Both the position numbers and the translations under genes were made by a program. From the NCBI GenBank assembly GCA_016713005.1, contig JADJPY010000001.1, positions 558,001 through 622,000 of the forward strand: 64,000 nt of DNA, written 5' to 3'. This document shows positions 16,468 to 25,913 of this stretch, one piece after another (position 1 is the first letter of the stretch; every line of letters starts with the position of its first letter). This stretch comes from Ramlibacter sp. (lineage in GTDB: Bacteria > Pseudomonadota > Gammaproteobacteria > Burkholderiales > Burkholderiaceae_C). The notes beneath the pieces are model-generated. The model was not told the origin of the DNA. It saw only the letters and a list, made by a program, of their open reading frames with translations, and searched no databases.

Positions 16468-18807
16468 ATGATCGCCCAGGAACTGGAAGTCAGCCTGCAC
16501 ATGGCCTTTGTCGAGGCCAGACAGCAGCGCCACGAGTTCATCACGGTCGAGCACCTGCTGCTTGCTCTGCTGGACAACCCCAGCGCCGCCGAGGTGCTGC
16601 GCGCCTGTTCGGCCAACATCGACGACCTGCGCAAGTCGCTGACCAACTTCATCAAGGACAACACGCCCCAGGTGGCGGGTACCGACGATGTGGACACGCA
16701 GCCCACGCTGGGCTTCCAGCGCGTGATCCAGCGCGCCATCATGCATGTGCAGTCCACCGGCAACGGCAAGAAGGAAGTGACCGGCGCCAACGTGCTGGTT
16801 GCCATCTTTGGCGAGAAGGACTCTCACGCCGTGTACTACCTGCACCAGCAGGGCGTGACACGCCTGGACGTGGTGAACTTCATCGCGCACGGCATCAAGA
16901 AGACCGACCCGCCCGAGCCTGCCAAGAGCGGCGAGGCCGCCTCCAGCGAGGGCGAGGAGGGCGGCGAGAAGAACGAGAAGGCCTCCCCCCTGGAGCAGTT
17001 CACGCAGAACCTGAACCAGCTGGCCAAGGACGGCAAGATCGACCCGCTGATCGGGCGCGAGTACGAAGTCGAGCGGGTGATCCAGATCCTGTGCCGCCGC
17101 CGCAAGAACAACCCGCTGCTGGTGGGCGAAGCCGGTGTGGGCAAGACCGCCATTGCCGAGGGCCTGGCCTGGCGCATCACGCAAAAGGACGTGCCCGAGA
17201 TCCTGGCCGAGTCCAACGTGTACTCGCTGGACATGGGCGCGCTGCTGGCCGGCACCAAGTACCGTGGCGACTTCGAGCAGCGCCTGAAGGGCGTGCTCAA
17301 GAGCCTGAAGGACAAGCCCAATGCCATCCTGTTCATTGACGAAATCCACACGCTGATCGGGGCGGGCGCGGCTTCGGGCGGTACCCTGGACGCGTCCAAC
17401 CTGCTCAAGCCGGCGCTGTCCAGCGGCCAGCTCAAGTGCATCGGCGCGACCACCTTCACCGAGTACCGCGGCATCTTCGAGAAAGACGCTGCGCTGTCCC
17501 GCCGTTTCCAGAAGGTGGACGTGGTGGAGCCCACGGTCAGCGAGACGATCGAGATCCTCAAGGGCCTCAAGAGCCGCTTCGAGGAGCACCACAGTGTCAA
17601 GTACGCGGCCGCCGCACTGCAGGCTGCGGCCGAGCTCAGCGCCAAGTACATCAACGACCGCCACCTGCCCGACAAGGCCATCGACGTGATCGACGAGGCC
17701 GGTGCCGCGCAGCGCATCCTGACGCCCTCCAAGCGCAAGAAGACCATCGGCAAGACCGAGGTCGAGGAAATCGTGGCCAAGATCGCCCGCATCCCGCCGG
17801 CCAACGTGTCCAACGACGACCGCGGCAAGCTCAAGACGCTGGAGCGCGACCTCAAGAACGTGGTGTTCGGCCAGGACAAGGCGCTGGACGTGCTGGCCAG
17901 CGCCGTCAAGATGGCGCGCTCGGGCCTGGGCAAGGGCGACAAGCCCATCGGCTCGTTCCTGTTCAGCGGCCCCACCGGGGTGGGCAAGACGGAAGCCGCC
18001 AAGCAGCTGGCCTACATCATGGGCATCGAGCTGATCCGCTTTGACATGTCCGAATACATGGAGCGCCATGCGGTGAGCCGCCTGATCGGCGCGCCGCCCG
18101 GCTATGTGGGCTTTGACCAGGGCGGGCTGCTGACCGAGGCCGTCACCAAGAAGCCGCACGCCGTGCTGCTGCTGGACGAGATCGAAAAGGCGCACCCCGA
18201 TGTCTTCAATGTGCTGCTGCAGGTCATGGACCACGGCACGCTGACCGACAACAACGGGCGCAAGGCCGATTTCCGCAACGTCATCATCATCATGACGACC
18301 AACGCCGGCGCCGAGACGATGAACAAGGCGACCATCGGCTTCACCAACCCGCGCGAGTCGGGCGACGAAATGGCCGACATCAAGCGGCTGTTCACGCCCG
18401 AGTTCCGCAACCGGCTGGACGCCACGGTGAGCTTCAAGGCGCTGGACGAGACCATCATCCTGCGGGTGGTGGACAAGTTCCTGCTGCAGCTGGAGACGCA
18501 ACTCGCCGAAAAGAAGGTGGACGTGACCTTCACCGACACGCTGCGCAAGTACCTGGCCAAGAAGGGGTTCGACCCGCTGATGGGCGCCCGCCCGATGCAG
18601 CGGCTGATCCAGGACACCATCCGCCGCGCGCTGGCCGACGAGTTGCTGTTCGGCCGCCTGGTCGACGGTGGCCGTCTCACGGTGGACATGAAGGTGACCA
18701 CCGACGAGAAGGGCGTGGAGTCCGGCGAGGTGCAACTGGATATCCAGCCGCTGCCCAAGAAGGAAGGCAAGGCCAGGCCCGAGCCGGAAGAGATCTCCAG
18801 CGAGTAA
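16468..18807 (+). CDS. clpA: ClpA, ATPase subunit of the ClpAP protease
   Basis: A 779-residue AAA+ unfoldase. It has the ClpN double repeat (about residues 1-150), D1 with Walker A GEAGVGKT near residue 220 and Walker B ILFIDEIHTLIG, then D2 with Walker A GPTGVGKT near residue 500 and Walker B VLLLDEIEKAHPD. It lacks the long middle coiled coil of ClpB, so it is ClpA. Unfolded substrates pass to ClpP, whose gene is not in the window. The ATG at 16468 has a GAAGGA site. A terminator follows. Confidence 0.97.
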   Translation: MIAQELEVSLHMAFVEARQQRHEFITVEHLLLALLDNPSAAEVLRACSANIDDLRKSLTNFIKDNTPQVAGTDDVDTQPTLGFQRVIQRAIMHVQSTGNGKKEVTGANVLVAIFGEKDSHAVYYLHQQGVTRLDVVNFIAHGIKKTDPPEPAKSGEAASSEGEEGGEKNEKASPLEQFTQNLNQLAKDGKIDPLIGREYEVERVIQILCRRRKNNPLLVGEAGVGKTAIAEGLAWRITQKDVPEILAESNVYSLDMGALLAGTKYRGDFEQRLKGVLKSLKDKPNAILFIDEIHTLIGAGAASGGTLDASNLLKPALSSGQLKCIGATTFTEYRGIFEKDAALSRRFQKVDVVEPTVSETIEILKGLKSRFEEHHSVKYAAAALQAAAELSAKYINDRHLPDKAIDVIDEAGAAQRILTPSKRKKTIGKTEVEEIVAKIARIPPANVSNDDRGKLKTLERDLKNVVFGQDKALDVLASAVKMARSGLGKGDKPIGSFLFSGPTGVGKTEAAKQLAYIMGIELIRFDMSEYMERHAVSRLIGAPPGYVGFDQGGLLTEAVTKKPHAVLLLDEIEKAHPDVFNVLLQVMDHGTLTDNNGRKADFRNVIIIMTTNAGAETMNKATIGFTNPRESGDEMADIKRLFTPEFRNRLDATVSFKALDETIILRVVDKFLLQLETQLAEKKVDVTFTDTLRKYLAKKGFDPLMGARPMQRLIQDTIRRALADELLFGRLVDGGRLTVDMKVTTDEKGVESGEVQLDIQPLPKKEGKARPEPEEISSE

Positions 18808-18854
18808 GGCCGGTTGACGGCCGTCCGGCCCGGGCCTGTCGAAGAGCTTCTCGT

Positions 18855-18883
18855 CAAAAAAGCCGCCCCCGGGCGGCTTTTTG
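18855..18883. terminator. Terminator between clpA and the metal-efflux operon
   Basis: AAAAAAGCCGCCC, then GGGCGGCTTTTTGC. Runs on both sides allow it to end clpA and possibly the minus-strand efflux operon. A repeat copy begins at its last base. Confidence 0.85.
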
Positions 18884-18947
18884 CTATTCTTTTTATAGCG
18901 GGTCAGCCAGCACCGACGGGGGCTGGAGGCCTATTTCTTGTTTTTCC
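18883..18947 (+). repeat. Gene-invading repeat, copy E (left edge of the metal-efflux operon)
   Basis: Palindrome GCTATTCTTTTTATAGC, then GGGTCAGCCAGCACCGAC and GGGGGCTGGAGGCCTATTT. It matches copy F at 27053 at 54 of the first 57 bases, in the same orientation, and the two bracket the whole operon. Confidence 0.88.
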
Positions 18948-19022
18948 GCTCGAAATGCGACGTTTATCGGTGCGGTAAAGGCCGAGATGGACGGTAGCCA
19001 ATTGCGCAGGCCACGAGTCGGG

Positions 19023-19415
19023 CTACCTTTTGACCAAAGCGATTGTGCAGTCGTCGACGTTCATATAGACCTCGTCGCTGTTCCGCAGCGAGGGTGTACC
19101 ACCAGCCAGCGGCACCACACGTCGCTGGGGGTGACGCAGATGCTGGAATTTGACCAGCGCGAATTGACTGACGCTAAGCTGCTCAGCCGTCATGCGCTTT
19201 CGGCAATCCGAAAACTGGGGCTCCGCGATGCTCCCGGCACTGCCGACAGAAACGATCGTGCCTTCGCGCCAACCGTCCTCAAAGGCGTACTTGCCTGCAT
19301 AAATGGTGCTGCATCCGCTGGCCAGGATGACCAGGGCGAGCACGCTGAGTGACGCCATCGAGAGCCCGGTCAGCAGTGGGCGAGGCGCGGGCCCGAAGAC
19401 TGCACGCCGGTTCAT
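19023..19415 (-). CDS. Putative lipoprotein, last gene of the metal-efflux operon
   Basis: A 130-residue protein with a hydrophobic N-terminal stretch ending in a lipobox-like LASGCS near residues 31-36, so it is probably an outer-membrane or inner-membrane lipoprotein. The remainder has no family I recognise. It contains two further cysteines (FSDCRKR and NVDDCTIAL) that could pair. Its start overlaps the stop of the preceding gene (ATGA), so the two are co-translated. Position suggests an accessory envelope role in metal tolerance, by association only. Confidence 0.6.
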   Translation of the reverse strand: MNRRAVFGPAPRPLLTGLSMASLSVLALVILASGCSTIYAGKYAFEDGWREGTIVSVGSAGSIAEPQFSDCRKRMTAEQLSVSQFALVKFQHLRHPQRRVVPLAGGTPSLRNSDEVYMNVDDCTIALVKR

Positions 19416-19789
19416 TTGACCTCAAACCGTGCGGTTGCTGCCGGCTTGCCAGCCAGCAGGATGACGGCGATGCCCTTTGTGCCCTTGGCGATTTTGAACG
19501 TCCCCTTGGCTTCGAGCTTGTTGCCCGCGGGAGTCAGGTCGGCTTCGGACTTTTCGGAGCCATTGAGCAGTGTCACCTTGGCTTTCGCTCCATCGAGCTT
19601 CACCTCTTTGCCATGATCGCTCACGTAGATCTGGATCACGTCGGGTTTGGCGACGACTTCCACGTCACCAGCCTTGGTCTCGATCACGACGCCGCCGAAT
19701 TTTGGCGCGTGGTCATGGTTGCCAGCGGCCTGGGCAGTCGCGACGCCGAGAGCGATGCAGGTCAGGATGGCGAGGGCGTTGAATTTCAT
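19412..19789 (-). CDS. Exported protein following the RND pump
   Basis: A 125-residue protein with a signal peptide (MKFNALAILTCIALGVATAQ, cleavage probably after AQA) and a mature part beginning AGNHDHAPKFGG, so the mature N terminus carries a His-x-His pair suited to metal binding. The rest is a predicted beta-rich domain rich in Lys. Small exported proteins of this kind often follow czcA-type genes in betaproteobacteria, with no experimentally fixed role known to me. The ATG at 19789 sits at the right distance from an AAGGAAA site. It lies 25 bp after the pump gene. Confidence 0.65.
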   Translation of the reverse strand: MKFNALAILTCIALGVATAQAAGNHDHAPKFGGVVIETKAGDVEVVAKPDVIQIYVSDHGKEVKLDGAKAKVTLLNGSEKSEADLTPAGNKLEAKGTFKIAKGTKGIAVILLAGKPAATARFEVK

Positions 19790-19814
19790 GGCATTTCCTT
19801 TCAGGGTTGGGTTA

Positions 19815-22800
19815 TCAGAAGGTTTCGGAGCCGGAATCCTCGACAAGCGCGGCGATCGGCTCGCGACCGAACAGGGCAACCATCGCGGGGGTCAGGAAGG
19901 AATCAAGCAGGGTCGAGGTGATCAGGCCCGAGAAGATCACCACGGCCACAGGGTGCAGGATCTCGGTTCCGGGCATGTCGGCTTCGAACAGCAGCGGGGC
20001 CAGGGCCAGCGCCGCCACCAGGGCCGTCATCAGCACCGGCGTCAGCCGCTCCTGCGAGCCGCGCAGCAGCATCTTGGTGTCAAAGTCCTCGCCCTCAAAT
20101 GCGCACAGGTTGATGTAGTGCGACACCTTCAGAATGCCGTTGCGGATCGCAATGCCCGCCAGCGTGATGAAGCCTACAAGCGCGGCCACGCTTAACGGTT
20201 GGCCCGACAACCACAGCCCTACCACCGCGCCCACCAGCGCCAGCGGAATATTGGCCATGATGATCGCGGCCAGAATGCCCGAGCGGTAGCGCGAATACAG
20301 GATCAGGAAGATCAGCCCCACCGATGCGATGGACAACAGCCCGATCAGCCTTGACGCTTCCTCCTGCGCCTGGAACTGGCCGCCGATGCTGATGAAATAG
20401 CCCTCGGGCAGCTTGGTCTCACCGATCGCTGTGCGGATGTCGGTCACCACATCGCTCAGTGCGCGCCCCTGTGCGTTGGCCGACAGCACGATACGGCGGC
20501 GCCCGTCGTCGCGGCTGACCTGGTTGGGGCCGTCGGACTCTTCCACCGACGCCAGCTGCGACAGGGGTACGCGCCCGCCGGGTGTATCGATCATCAAGTT
20601 GCGCAGGCCCTCGATGCCGCGTGATGTTTCGGGCAGGCGCAGCACCAGGTTGAAGCGGCGGCTGCCCTCCACGATCTGTGTCACGCGCTCGCCGTCGATC
20701 AGCACCTGCAGCTCGGCCAGCAGCTTGGCGGGCGGTATGCCCAGGCCCAGCGCCCGGTCGTAATCCACTTGAACCTTGATTTGTGGGGTCAGCACCTGTT
20801 TTTCCACTTCGAGGTCCACTACGCCGTTGATGGACGACAGCCGCAGGCGCAGCGCCTCGGCCTCGCCGCGCAGCACATCCAGGTCGTCGCCAAAAATCTT
20901 GATGGCGATCTGCGAGCGCACGCCAGACAGCATGTGGTCGATGCGGTGGCTGATAGGCTGGCCGATGCCGATGGCCGCCGGCAGCGTGGCAATACGGCTG
21001 CGGATGTCGGCGTACACCGCTTCGATGCTGCGGTCGCTGCGCTTGAGTTTCAGGTCCAGCTCAGACACGTGCACGCCCTCGGCATGCTCGTCCAACTCGG
21101 CGCGACCCGAGCGACGGCCCACGTGCTCCACCTCGGGCACACCGGCCAGTGCCTTCTCTGCAATGCTGCCGATGCGTGCTGACTCGGTGAGTGTGGTGCC
21201 TGGGTTCAGCCGCAGCCCTACCAGGGCCACGCCCTCGTTGAACGGTGGCAGGAAGGTGGTGGGAAACAGTGGCACGGCCAACATGGCCAGCACCGCGGAC
21301 ACGGCGCCTGCGGCCACCCAGGCGCGTGGCGCGGCCAACACGCGGGTCAGGGCGGCTGCGTAGCGCGCCTTGATCCAGGCTTGGACCCTGGTGTCGCCAT
21401 GGTCCAGCCCCTTGATGCGCGGCAACAGGTAATACGACATCACCGGCGTGAGCGTGACCGACACCACCATCGAAGCCAGCAACGACACGATGTAGGCAAT
21501 GGCCAGCGGCTGCATCAGCCGCCCCTCGATGCCGGGCAGGAAGAACAGCGGCATCAGCACCAGCACGATGATGACCGTGGCAATCACGATGCCCGAGCGC
21601 ACCTCCAGCGTGGCCTTGGCGATCAATTCCAGCGGACCCATGCGGTGATTGGGGTGTGCAGCCCGGTCCATCTTGAGCCGCCGCAGCACGTTCTCCACAC
21701 CCACTACGGCGTCGTCCACCAGGCCGCCGATGGCAATGGTCAGACCGCCCAGCGTCATGGTGTTGATCGACAGGCCGAAGTACTTGAACACCAGCACCGT
21801 GATCATCACGCTCAGCGGAATGGCCGTCAGCGAGATCAGCGTGGTGCGGATGTTCAGCAGGAAGAAATACAACACCACCGCCACGACCACCGACGCCGCC
21901 AGCAGCTTGCCGCGCAGCGTGTCCACCGACGATTCGATGAAGGTGGCTTGGCGCATCGTGATCTTCGGCTCGCCCATGCCGGCGGGCAGGCCCTTCTTCA
22001 GCTCATCCAGCGCGGCCTCCACCTTCTCGGTGAGTTTCACGGTGTCGGCGTCAGGCTGCTTCTGGATGCCCAGGATCACGGCCGGCTGGCCGTTCAGGCC
22101 CGCGTCCCCGCGCTTGATGGCGGGCGCGAACGTGACGGTGGCCACTTGCTGCAGCTGGATGGCCCTGCCATTGCGAAACGCCACGGGCAGGCGCTGCAGG
22201 TCTTCCAGCCGTGTGGTACGGCCGATGTTGCGGATCAGGTACTCGCGCGAATTCAGCTCCAGAAAGCCGCCGCTGGAGTTGCCCGAGAAGTCCTTGAGTG
22301 CCGTGGCCATGGCTTCCAGGTCCACACCCAACGCGGCCATGCGTGCCGTGTCGGGCTGCACCTGGTACTGGCGCACCTCTCCGCCAATGGGCACCACCTG
22401 GGCCACGCCCGGCAGCGTGAGCAGGCGCGGGCGCATCACGAAGTCGGCGTATTCGCGTACCGCCATCGGGCTGATCTTGCTGGTGTCGATGGGCAGCGCC
22501 AGCAGCATGATCTCGCCCATGATGGAGCTGATGGGGCCCATGCCCACATGTTCTACCCCTTGAGGCAGTTGCTCGCGCACGAGTTGCAGCCGCTCGCCCA
22601 CCATCTGGCGGGCGCGGTAGATGTCGGTCTTCCAGTCGAAGGTGACGTAGACGAACGACAGTCCCACACTGGAAACCGAGCGGATGGACTCTACGCCGGG
22701 AATGCCGCCCATGGACGTTTCCAGCGGGAAGGTGATGAGCTGTTCCACTTCTTCCGGGGCCATGCCGCCGGCTTCCACCTGGAGCGTGACCGTGGGCTTG

Positions 22801-22928
22801 TTGAGGTCGGGGAATACGTCGACCGGCATTTTGACGAGCGTGAATGCGCCAAGTATCAGCATCACCACCGACAGGACGATCACCATCAGGCGATTGCCCA
22901 AAGAGGCATGCACCAATTTGTCAAACAT
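19815..22928 (-). CDS. Heavy-metal efflux RND transporter (CzcA/CusA family)
   Basis: A 1,037-residue inner-membrane pump that exports metal ions across both membranes, driven by protons, with the adaptor and channel encoded upstream. It starts MFDKLVHASLGNRLMVIVL and has the HME-RND architecture of two six-helix halves and two large periplasmic loops. Transmembrane helix 4 has the proton-relay region IGGLVDDAVVGVENVLRR, with two acidic Asp residues. This pattern differs from the classic CzcA DFG-type and CusA motifs, so the metal cannot be assigned safely. It is fifth in a seven-gene operon. Confidence 0.93.
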   Translation of the reverse strand: MFDKLVHASLGNRLMVIVLSVVMLILGAFTLVKMPVDVFPDLNKPTVTLQVEAGGMAPEEVEQLITFPLETSMGGIPGVESIRSVSSVGLSFVYVTFDWKTDIYRARQMVGERLQLVREQLPQGVEHVGMGPISSIMGEIMLLALPIDTSKISPMAVREYADFVMRPRLLTLPGVAQVVPIGGEVRQYQVQPDTARMAALGVDLEAMATALKDFSGNSSGGFLELNSREYLIRNIGRTTRLEDLQRLPVAFRNGRAIQLQQVATVTFAPAIKRGDAGLNGQPAVILGIQKQPDADTVKLTEKVEAALDELKKGLPAGMGEPKITMRQATFIESSVDTLRGKLLAASVVVAVVLYFFLLNIRTTLISLTAIPLSVMITVLVFKYFGLSINTMTLGGLTIAIGGLVDDAVVGVENVLRRLKMDRAAHPNHRMGPLELIAKATLEVRSGIVIATVIIVLVLMPLFFLPGIEGRLMQPLAIAYIVSLLASMVVSVTLTPVMSYYLLPRIKGLDHGDTRVQAWIKARYAAALTRVLAAPRAWVAAGAVSAVLAMLAVPLFPTTFLPPFNEGVALVGLRLNPGTTLTESARIGSIAEKALAGVPEVEHVGRRSGRAELDEHAEGVHVSELDLKLKRSDRSIEAVYADIRSRIATLPAAIGIGQPISHRIDHMLSGVRSQIAIKIFGDDLDVLRGEAEALRLRLSSINGVVDLEVEKQVLTPQIKVQVDYDRALGLGIPPAKLLAELQVLIDGERVTQIVEGSRRFNLVLRLPETSRGIEGLRNLMIDTPGGRVPLSQLASVEESDGPNQVSRDDGRRRIVLSANAQGRALSDVVTDIRTAIGETKLPEGYFISIGGQFQAQEEASRLIGLLSIASVGLIFLILYSRYRSGILAAIIMANIPLALVGAVVGLWLSGQPLSVAALVGFITLAGIAIRNGILKVSHYINLCAFEGEDFDTKMLLRGSQERLTPVLMTALVAALALAPLLFEADMPGTEILHPVAVVIFSGLITSTLLDSFLTPAMVALFGREPIAALVEDSGSETF

Positions 22929-22942
22929 GGGTGTGCCTCGCT

Positions 22943-24628
22943 TCAGCGGACCTGGTTGACCAGGGGTGCGCCCTGCGTCACCACCCGATCACCGGCCTTG
23001 AGCCCGTCCACCACGGACACCCTTGCCCCGTCGAGCGCGATCGCCCGCACGGGTCGCGGCTGGAACACTTCAGCGCCGGTATGGACCCACACCATGTCCT
23101 GGTTGCTGGGGTTCTTGACAACGGCACCGGTGGGCACAGCAAAACCCTTGACGGTTTCGCGCGTCTGCACGATGACCTTGACTGGCTGACCTACGACCAG
23201 CGGCACGGCGTCTTTTCCCCCTGTGGTGCTGAACTGCAACGGAATTGCGCCCTCGCGCAACGCGCGTCCTGCGCCTACGAAGCGCAGCGCCACGGTCGTG
23301 CCGGGTGTCGCGCTGGCACTTGCCGATGCGATCGTGCCCAGCAGTGCCGCGTCAAATGCACCGGCTTCGACCATCAACCGCGCAGGGTCCACGATTTCAA
23401 ACAGCACTTCGCGAGCATCCACCACCTGTCCAGCCATTACGTTGGCGACAGCGATCACGCCCGACACGGGCGCTACCAAGGCTTCCGTGGCGCTGACACT
23501 GGCGCCCACGGCGGCCAGTCGCTGTGCCAGGCTGCCGACTTCGGCGCGGGCAGCGTCGATATCTTTCTGTGCCACCGTGCCCTCAAGCTGCTCCAGGCGG
23601 ACCACGCGCTTGCGGGCCAGTTCGAGATTGGCCTTCAGTTCGGCGGTTTGGGCCACCTGGTTGGCGCGCTCGATGGCAGCGTTGGATGCCCGAACCACCG
23701 CCAGCGTTTCACCCTTGCGCACGGACTGGCCCAACTGGGGCAGCCCGCGTGGGCCGACCTCGATGCGGCCCGCCTGGGTAGGCTGGACCTTGCCTCCTGT
23801 ATTGGGGTCCGCCACGACGCGACCTGCCAGTTCCACCGTCTTGGGCAGCGCTTTTTCTTCGGCCACTACCGTGCGTACGCCCAGCTGCCGCTGGCTGGGC
23901 TTGGGCAGGAACACGCTTCCGTCAGGCTGGCGCTTGGGCGAGTTCCCGCCGGCCGATGCCGCCGCTTCCTCGCCGTGGTCATGACCGGGGCCTGCGGCAG
24001 CATCCATCGACGGCACGAGGCCGCCCACCACGACACAACACGCCAGGAGCGGCGTGATGCCGCGATGGCGGAATCGCCGGACAGCGGCCGCCGCCAGCAC
24101 CAGCAGTGCCAGTGCACCGGCGGCGTACCCCGCCCAGCGAACCCACGGACGGGAGACTTCGTCATGGTCATGACCGGCATGGGCGTCCTGCAACTTCAGG
24201 TCGCCGGCCAGCAGGTCGGTGTCCTTGCCATCGTTGACGGTAAAGCTGATGGGCAGCGTCCCCGGCGTTTTGAGCGCAGCATGCTCAAAACGGTAGGTGC
24301 CGTCCGATTGGGGTTGGGCCAGGCCTTTGGCGGCTCCGGTCTCCACTTCGATCTTCGCGCCGTGCACCGGTTCGTTGCTGGTGTAGCGGTCCAGGTACAG
24401 GGTCATGACGCCGGCTTCCACGATGCCTACCACTTCAAACAGGTCGGAGTGGCTGTGTACGCGCGGAGATGCCGTGCCCGACGCGATCGGTGCCTCGTCT
24501 CCATGATCATGCCCGGGGCCGGCGACGGCCATGCTTGCGCCAGCCAGAATTGCTATCAAAAGCATAGTGAGTCGCCAAGCACCCATGAGGGCTAGACCGA
24601 GTTTTTTCATTTTTTCAAGGGAATTCAT
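22943..24628 (-). CDS. RND periplasmic adaptor (CzcB/HlyD type) with extra His-rich N-terminal half
   Basis: A 561-residue membrane-fusion protein linking the RND pump to the outer-membrane channel. The C-terminal half is standard: a barrel-sandwich domain (KVQPTQAGRIEVGPRGLPQL), an alpha-hairpin with coiled-coil residues, and a C-terminal domain. The N-terminal half is unusual. It has a signal peptide, a His motif GPGHDHGDEAP near residue 37, a beta domain, HAGHDHDE, a second transmembrane segment near residue 170, then a repeated GPGHDHGEEA near residue 212. This looks like a fusion of a His-rich periplasmic domain to the adaptor. The signal peptide is encoded largely by a repeat copy. It overlaps the channel gene by four bases. 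Confidence 0.85.
   Translation of the reverse strand: MNSLEKMKKLGLALMGAWRLTMLLIAILAGASMAVAGPGHDHGDEAPIASGTASPRVHSHSDLFEVVGIVEAGVMTLYLDRYTSNEPVHGAKIEVETGAAKGLAQPQSDGTYRFEHAALKTPGTLPISFTVNDGKDTDLLAGDLKLQDAHAGHDHDEVSRPWVRWAGYAAGALALLVLAAAAVRRFRHRGITPLLACCVVVGGLVPSMDAAAGPGHDHGEEAAASAGGNSPKRQPDGSVFLPKPSQRQLGVRTVVAEEKALPKTVELAGRVVADPNTGGKVQPTQAGRIEVGPRGLPQLGQSVRKGETLAVVRASNAAIERANQVAQTAELKANLELARKRVVRLEQLEGTVAQKDIDAARAEVGSLAQRLAAVGASVSATEALVAPVSGVIAVANVMAGQVVDAREVLFEIVDPARLMVEAGAFDAALLGTIASASASATPGTTVALRFVGAGRALREGAIPLQFSTTGGKDAVPLVVGQPVKVIVQTRETVKGFAVPTGAVVKNPSNQDMVWVHTGAEVFQPRPVRAIALDGARVSVVDGLKAGDRVVTQGAPLVNQVR
24552..24612 (+). repeat. Gene-invading repeat, copy O (forms the adaptor's signal peptide)
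   Basis: GCTATCAAAAGCATAGTGAG, then CGCCAAGCACCC and GAGGGCTAGACCGAGTTTTTTCA. The order and spacing match the family consensus along some 60 bases, with substitutions. On the opposite strand it is translated into the hydrophobic leader of the adaptor (MKKLGLALMGAWRLTMLLIA). Confidence 0.65.
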
Positions 24629-25836
24629 GGCAACAATCCAAGAGACTGGTTCAGTTGGGTGACGGCGCGCCGGATGTCGATGCGGGCGCGGGTCAGGGCA
24701 AGTTCGGCGTCAAACTTTTCGTTGTCGGCTCGCATGCGGGACGGCAGATCGGTTTCGCCCAGTTGGTGGGCCTTGGCGATGAGGGCCTGGATCTGTGTCG
24801 CCAGGGCGGCGCGCTGTGCTGCCAGCGTCTCATTGCGACGTGCCGTTTCCAGCCTGACGCGGGCGGCCTCGCGTTCCGTTTCGATCTGGCGCTGGGTCGC
24901 ATCGGCTTCCGCCAGGGCCGCGTCCAGCTCTGCACGCGCCGCAGCCAGCTTGGCTGCGTTGCGGGTATCGCCACCGAACGGTATCCGGATCGAAAAGCGC
25001 ATCGTGGTTTCACCGATGGCTCCGGCGGCGGCGCGCTCGCGTGCAGCGCCCACGCCCAACTCCATGGGGTCACGACGGTCCGCCTCGACCAGGGCCAGAC
25101 GCATCTGCGCGCTGTGTACCTGGGCTCGCGCGACCATCAGGGCGGGGTGTTCCGTAGCCACGCCAGGTTGCTCACCCAGTTCCGGGCTGGTGCTCAGCCC
25201 TGTCAGGCTGCTCCAGTGCCCGCGCGCCCGTGCAAGCGCAGCATCTGCCTGCGAGAGCAGGCCTTCCGCCTGCCTGATGGCGCTCTGGGCTTGGAGCAGG
25301 TCCACGCGAGCCGTGTCCCCCGCCTTGAGGCGACGCTCAGTGTCAATCGCCAGACGGTTGGCTTCGTCGAGCTTGCGGGCCACGAGATTTCGCTCTGCCT
25401 GGAGAGTGGCCAGCTGGCTCGCCGCTTCGCGCAATTCCCCGGCGAGCTTCAGTCGCGCCAGTTGGATTTGCAATTCCTGCAACGCTGCATCGGCAGCGAC
25501 TTGACGCTGCGTGGCATGACGCATGCCGAAATTCCACAGGGGCAGGCCAACCTCTACCTCGTATTCGCGCAGGCCGCCGTTGGTCTGCAGGCGGTCCGTG
25601 CGATGTGCCAGCGTGAGGGCCGGACTGCCCGCCAGCAGCGAGCGGGCCGCTTCGGATTTCGCCTGCAGTTCGGCCTGCCGGTTGGCGGCCGCGCGAGACG
25701 AAGGACTCAGCGTCCAGGCGGCTTCAAGGGCCTGACGAAGGGTAACGACATGATTTTGGGCGTGCGCCATCGACAGGCCAACGCACAACCCGGCGAAGAC
25801 GGCAACGCGTCGCCGCAACAAGGGTAAAAAGGGCAA
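24625..25836 (-). CDS. TolC-family outer-membrane efflux channel (CzcC type)
   Basis: A 403-residue outer-membrane factor with a signal peptide (VAVFAGLCVGLSMAHA) and two repeated long-helix halves typical of TolC proteins. The helices are heavily Ala/Gln/Arg-patterned, for example QAELQAKSEAARSLLAGSP. It provides the exit duct of the tripartite pump. Its stop overlaps the adaptor start (ATGA), supporting coupled translation. The gene is intact. Substrate specificity is set by the pump and not by this component. Confidence 0.9.
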   Translation of the reverse strand: MPFLPLLRRRVAVFAGLCVGLSMAHAQNHVVTLRQALEAAWTLSPSSRAAANRQAELQAKSEAARSLLAGSPALTLAHRTDRLQTNGGLREYEVEVGLPLWNFGMRHATQRQVAADAALQELQIQLARLKLAGELREAASQLATLQAERNLVARKLDEANRLAIDTERRLKAGDTARVDLLQAQSAIRQAEGLLSQADAALARARGHWSSLTGLSTSPELGEQPGVATEHPALMVARAQVHSAQMRLALVEADRRDPMELGVGAARERAAAGAIGETTMRFSIRIPFGGDTRNAAKLAAARAELDAALAEADATQRQIETEREAARVRLETARRNETLAAQRAALATQIQALIAKAHQLGETDLPSRMRADNEKFDAELALTRARIDIRRAVTQLNQSLGLLP

Positions 25837-25913
25837 GACAGCTCTCCGAAGCGAGGGGTACTTCGGCGAACCTCAGAGGACTGATGACGGCGGGAAGTCG
25901 GGTGCCAACAGGG

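Noticed and set aside
21381..23189. Long plus-strand frames opposite the RND pump
   Set aside because: The translation is His/Gln/Arg-rich and without a domain; these are antisense shadows of the conserved pump gene.
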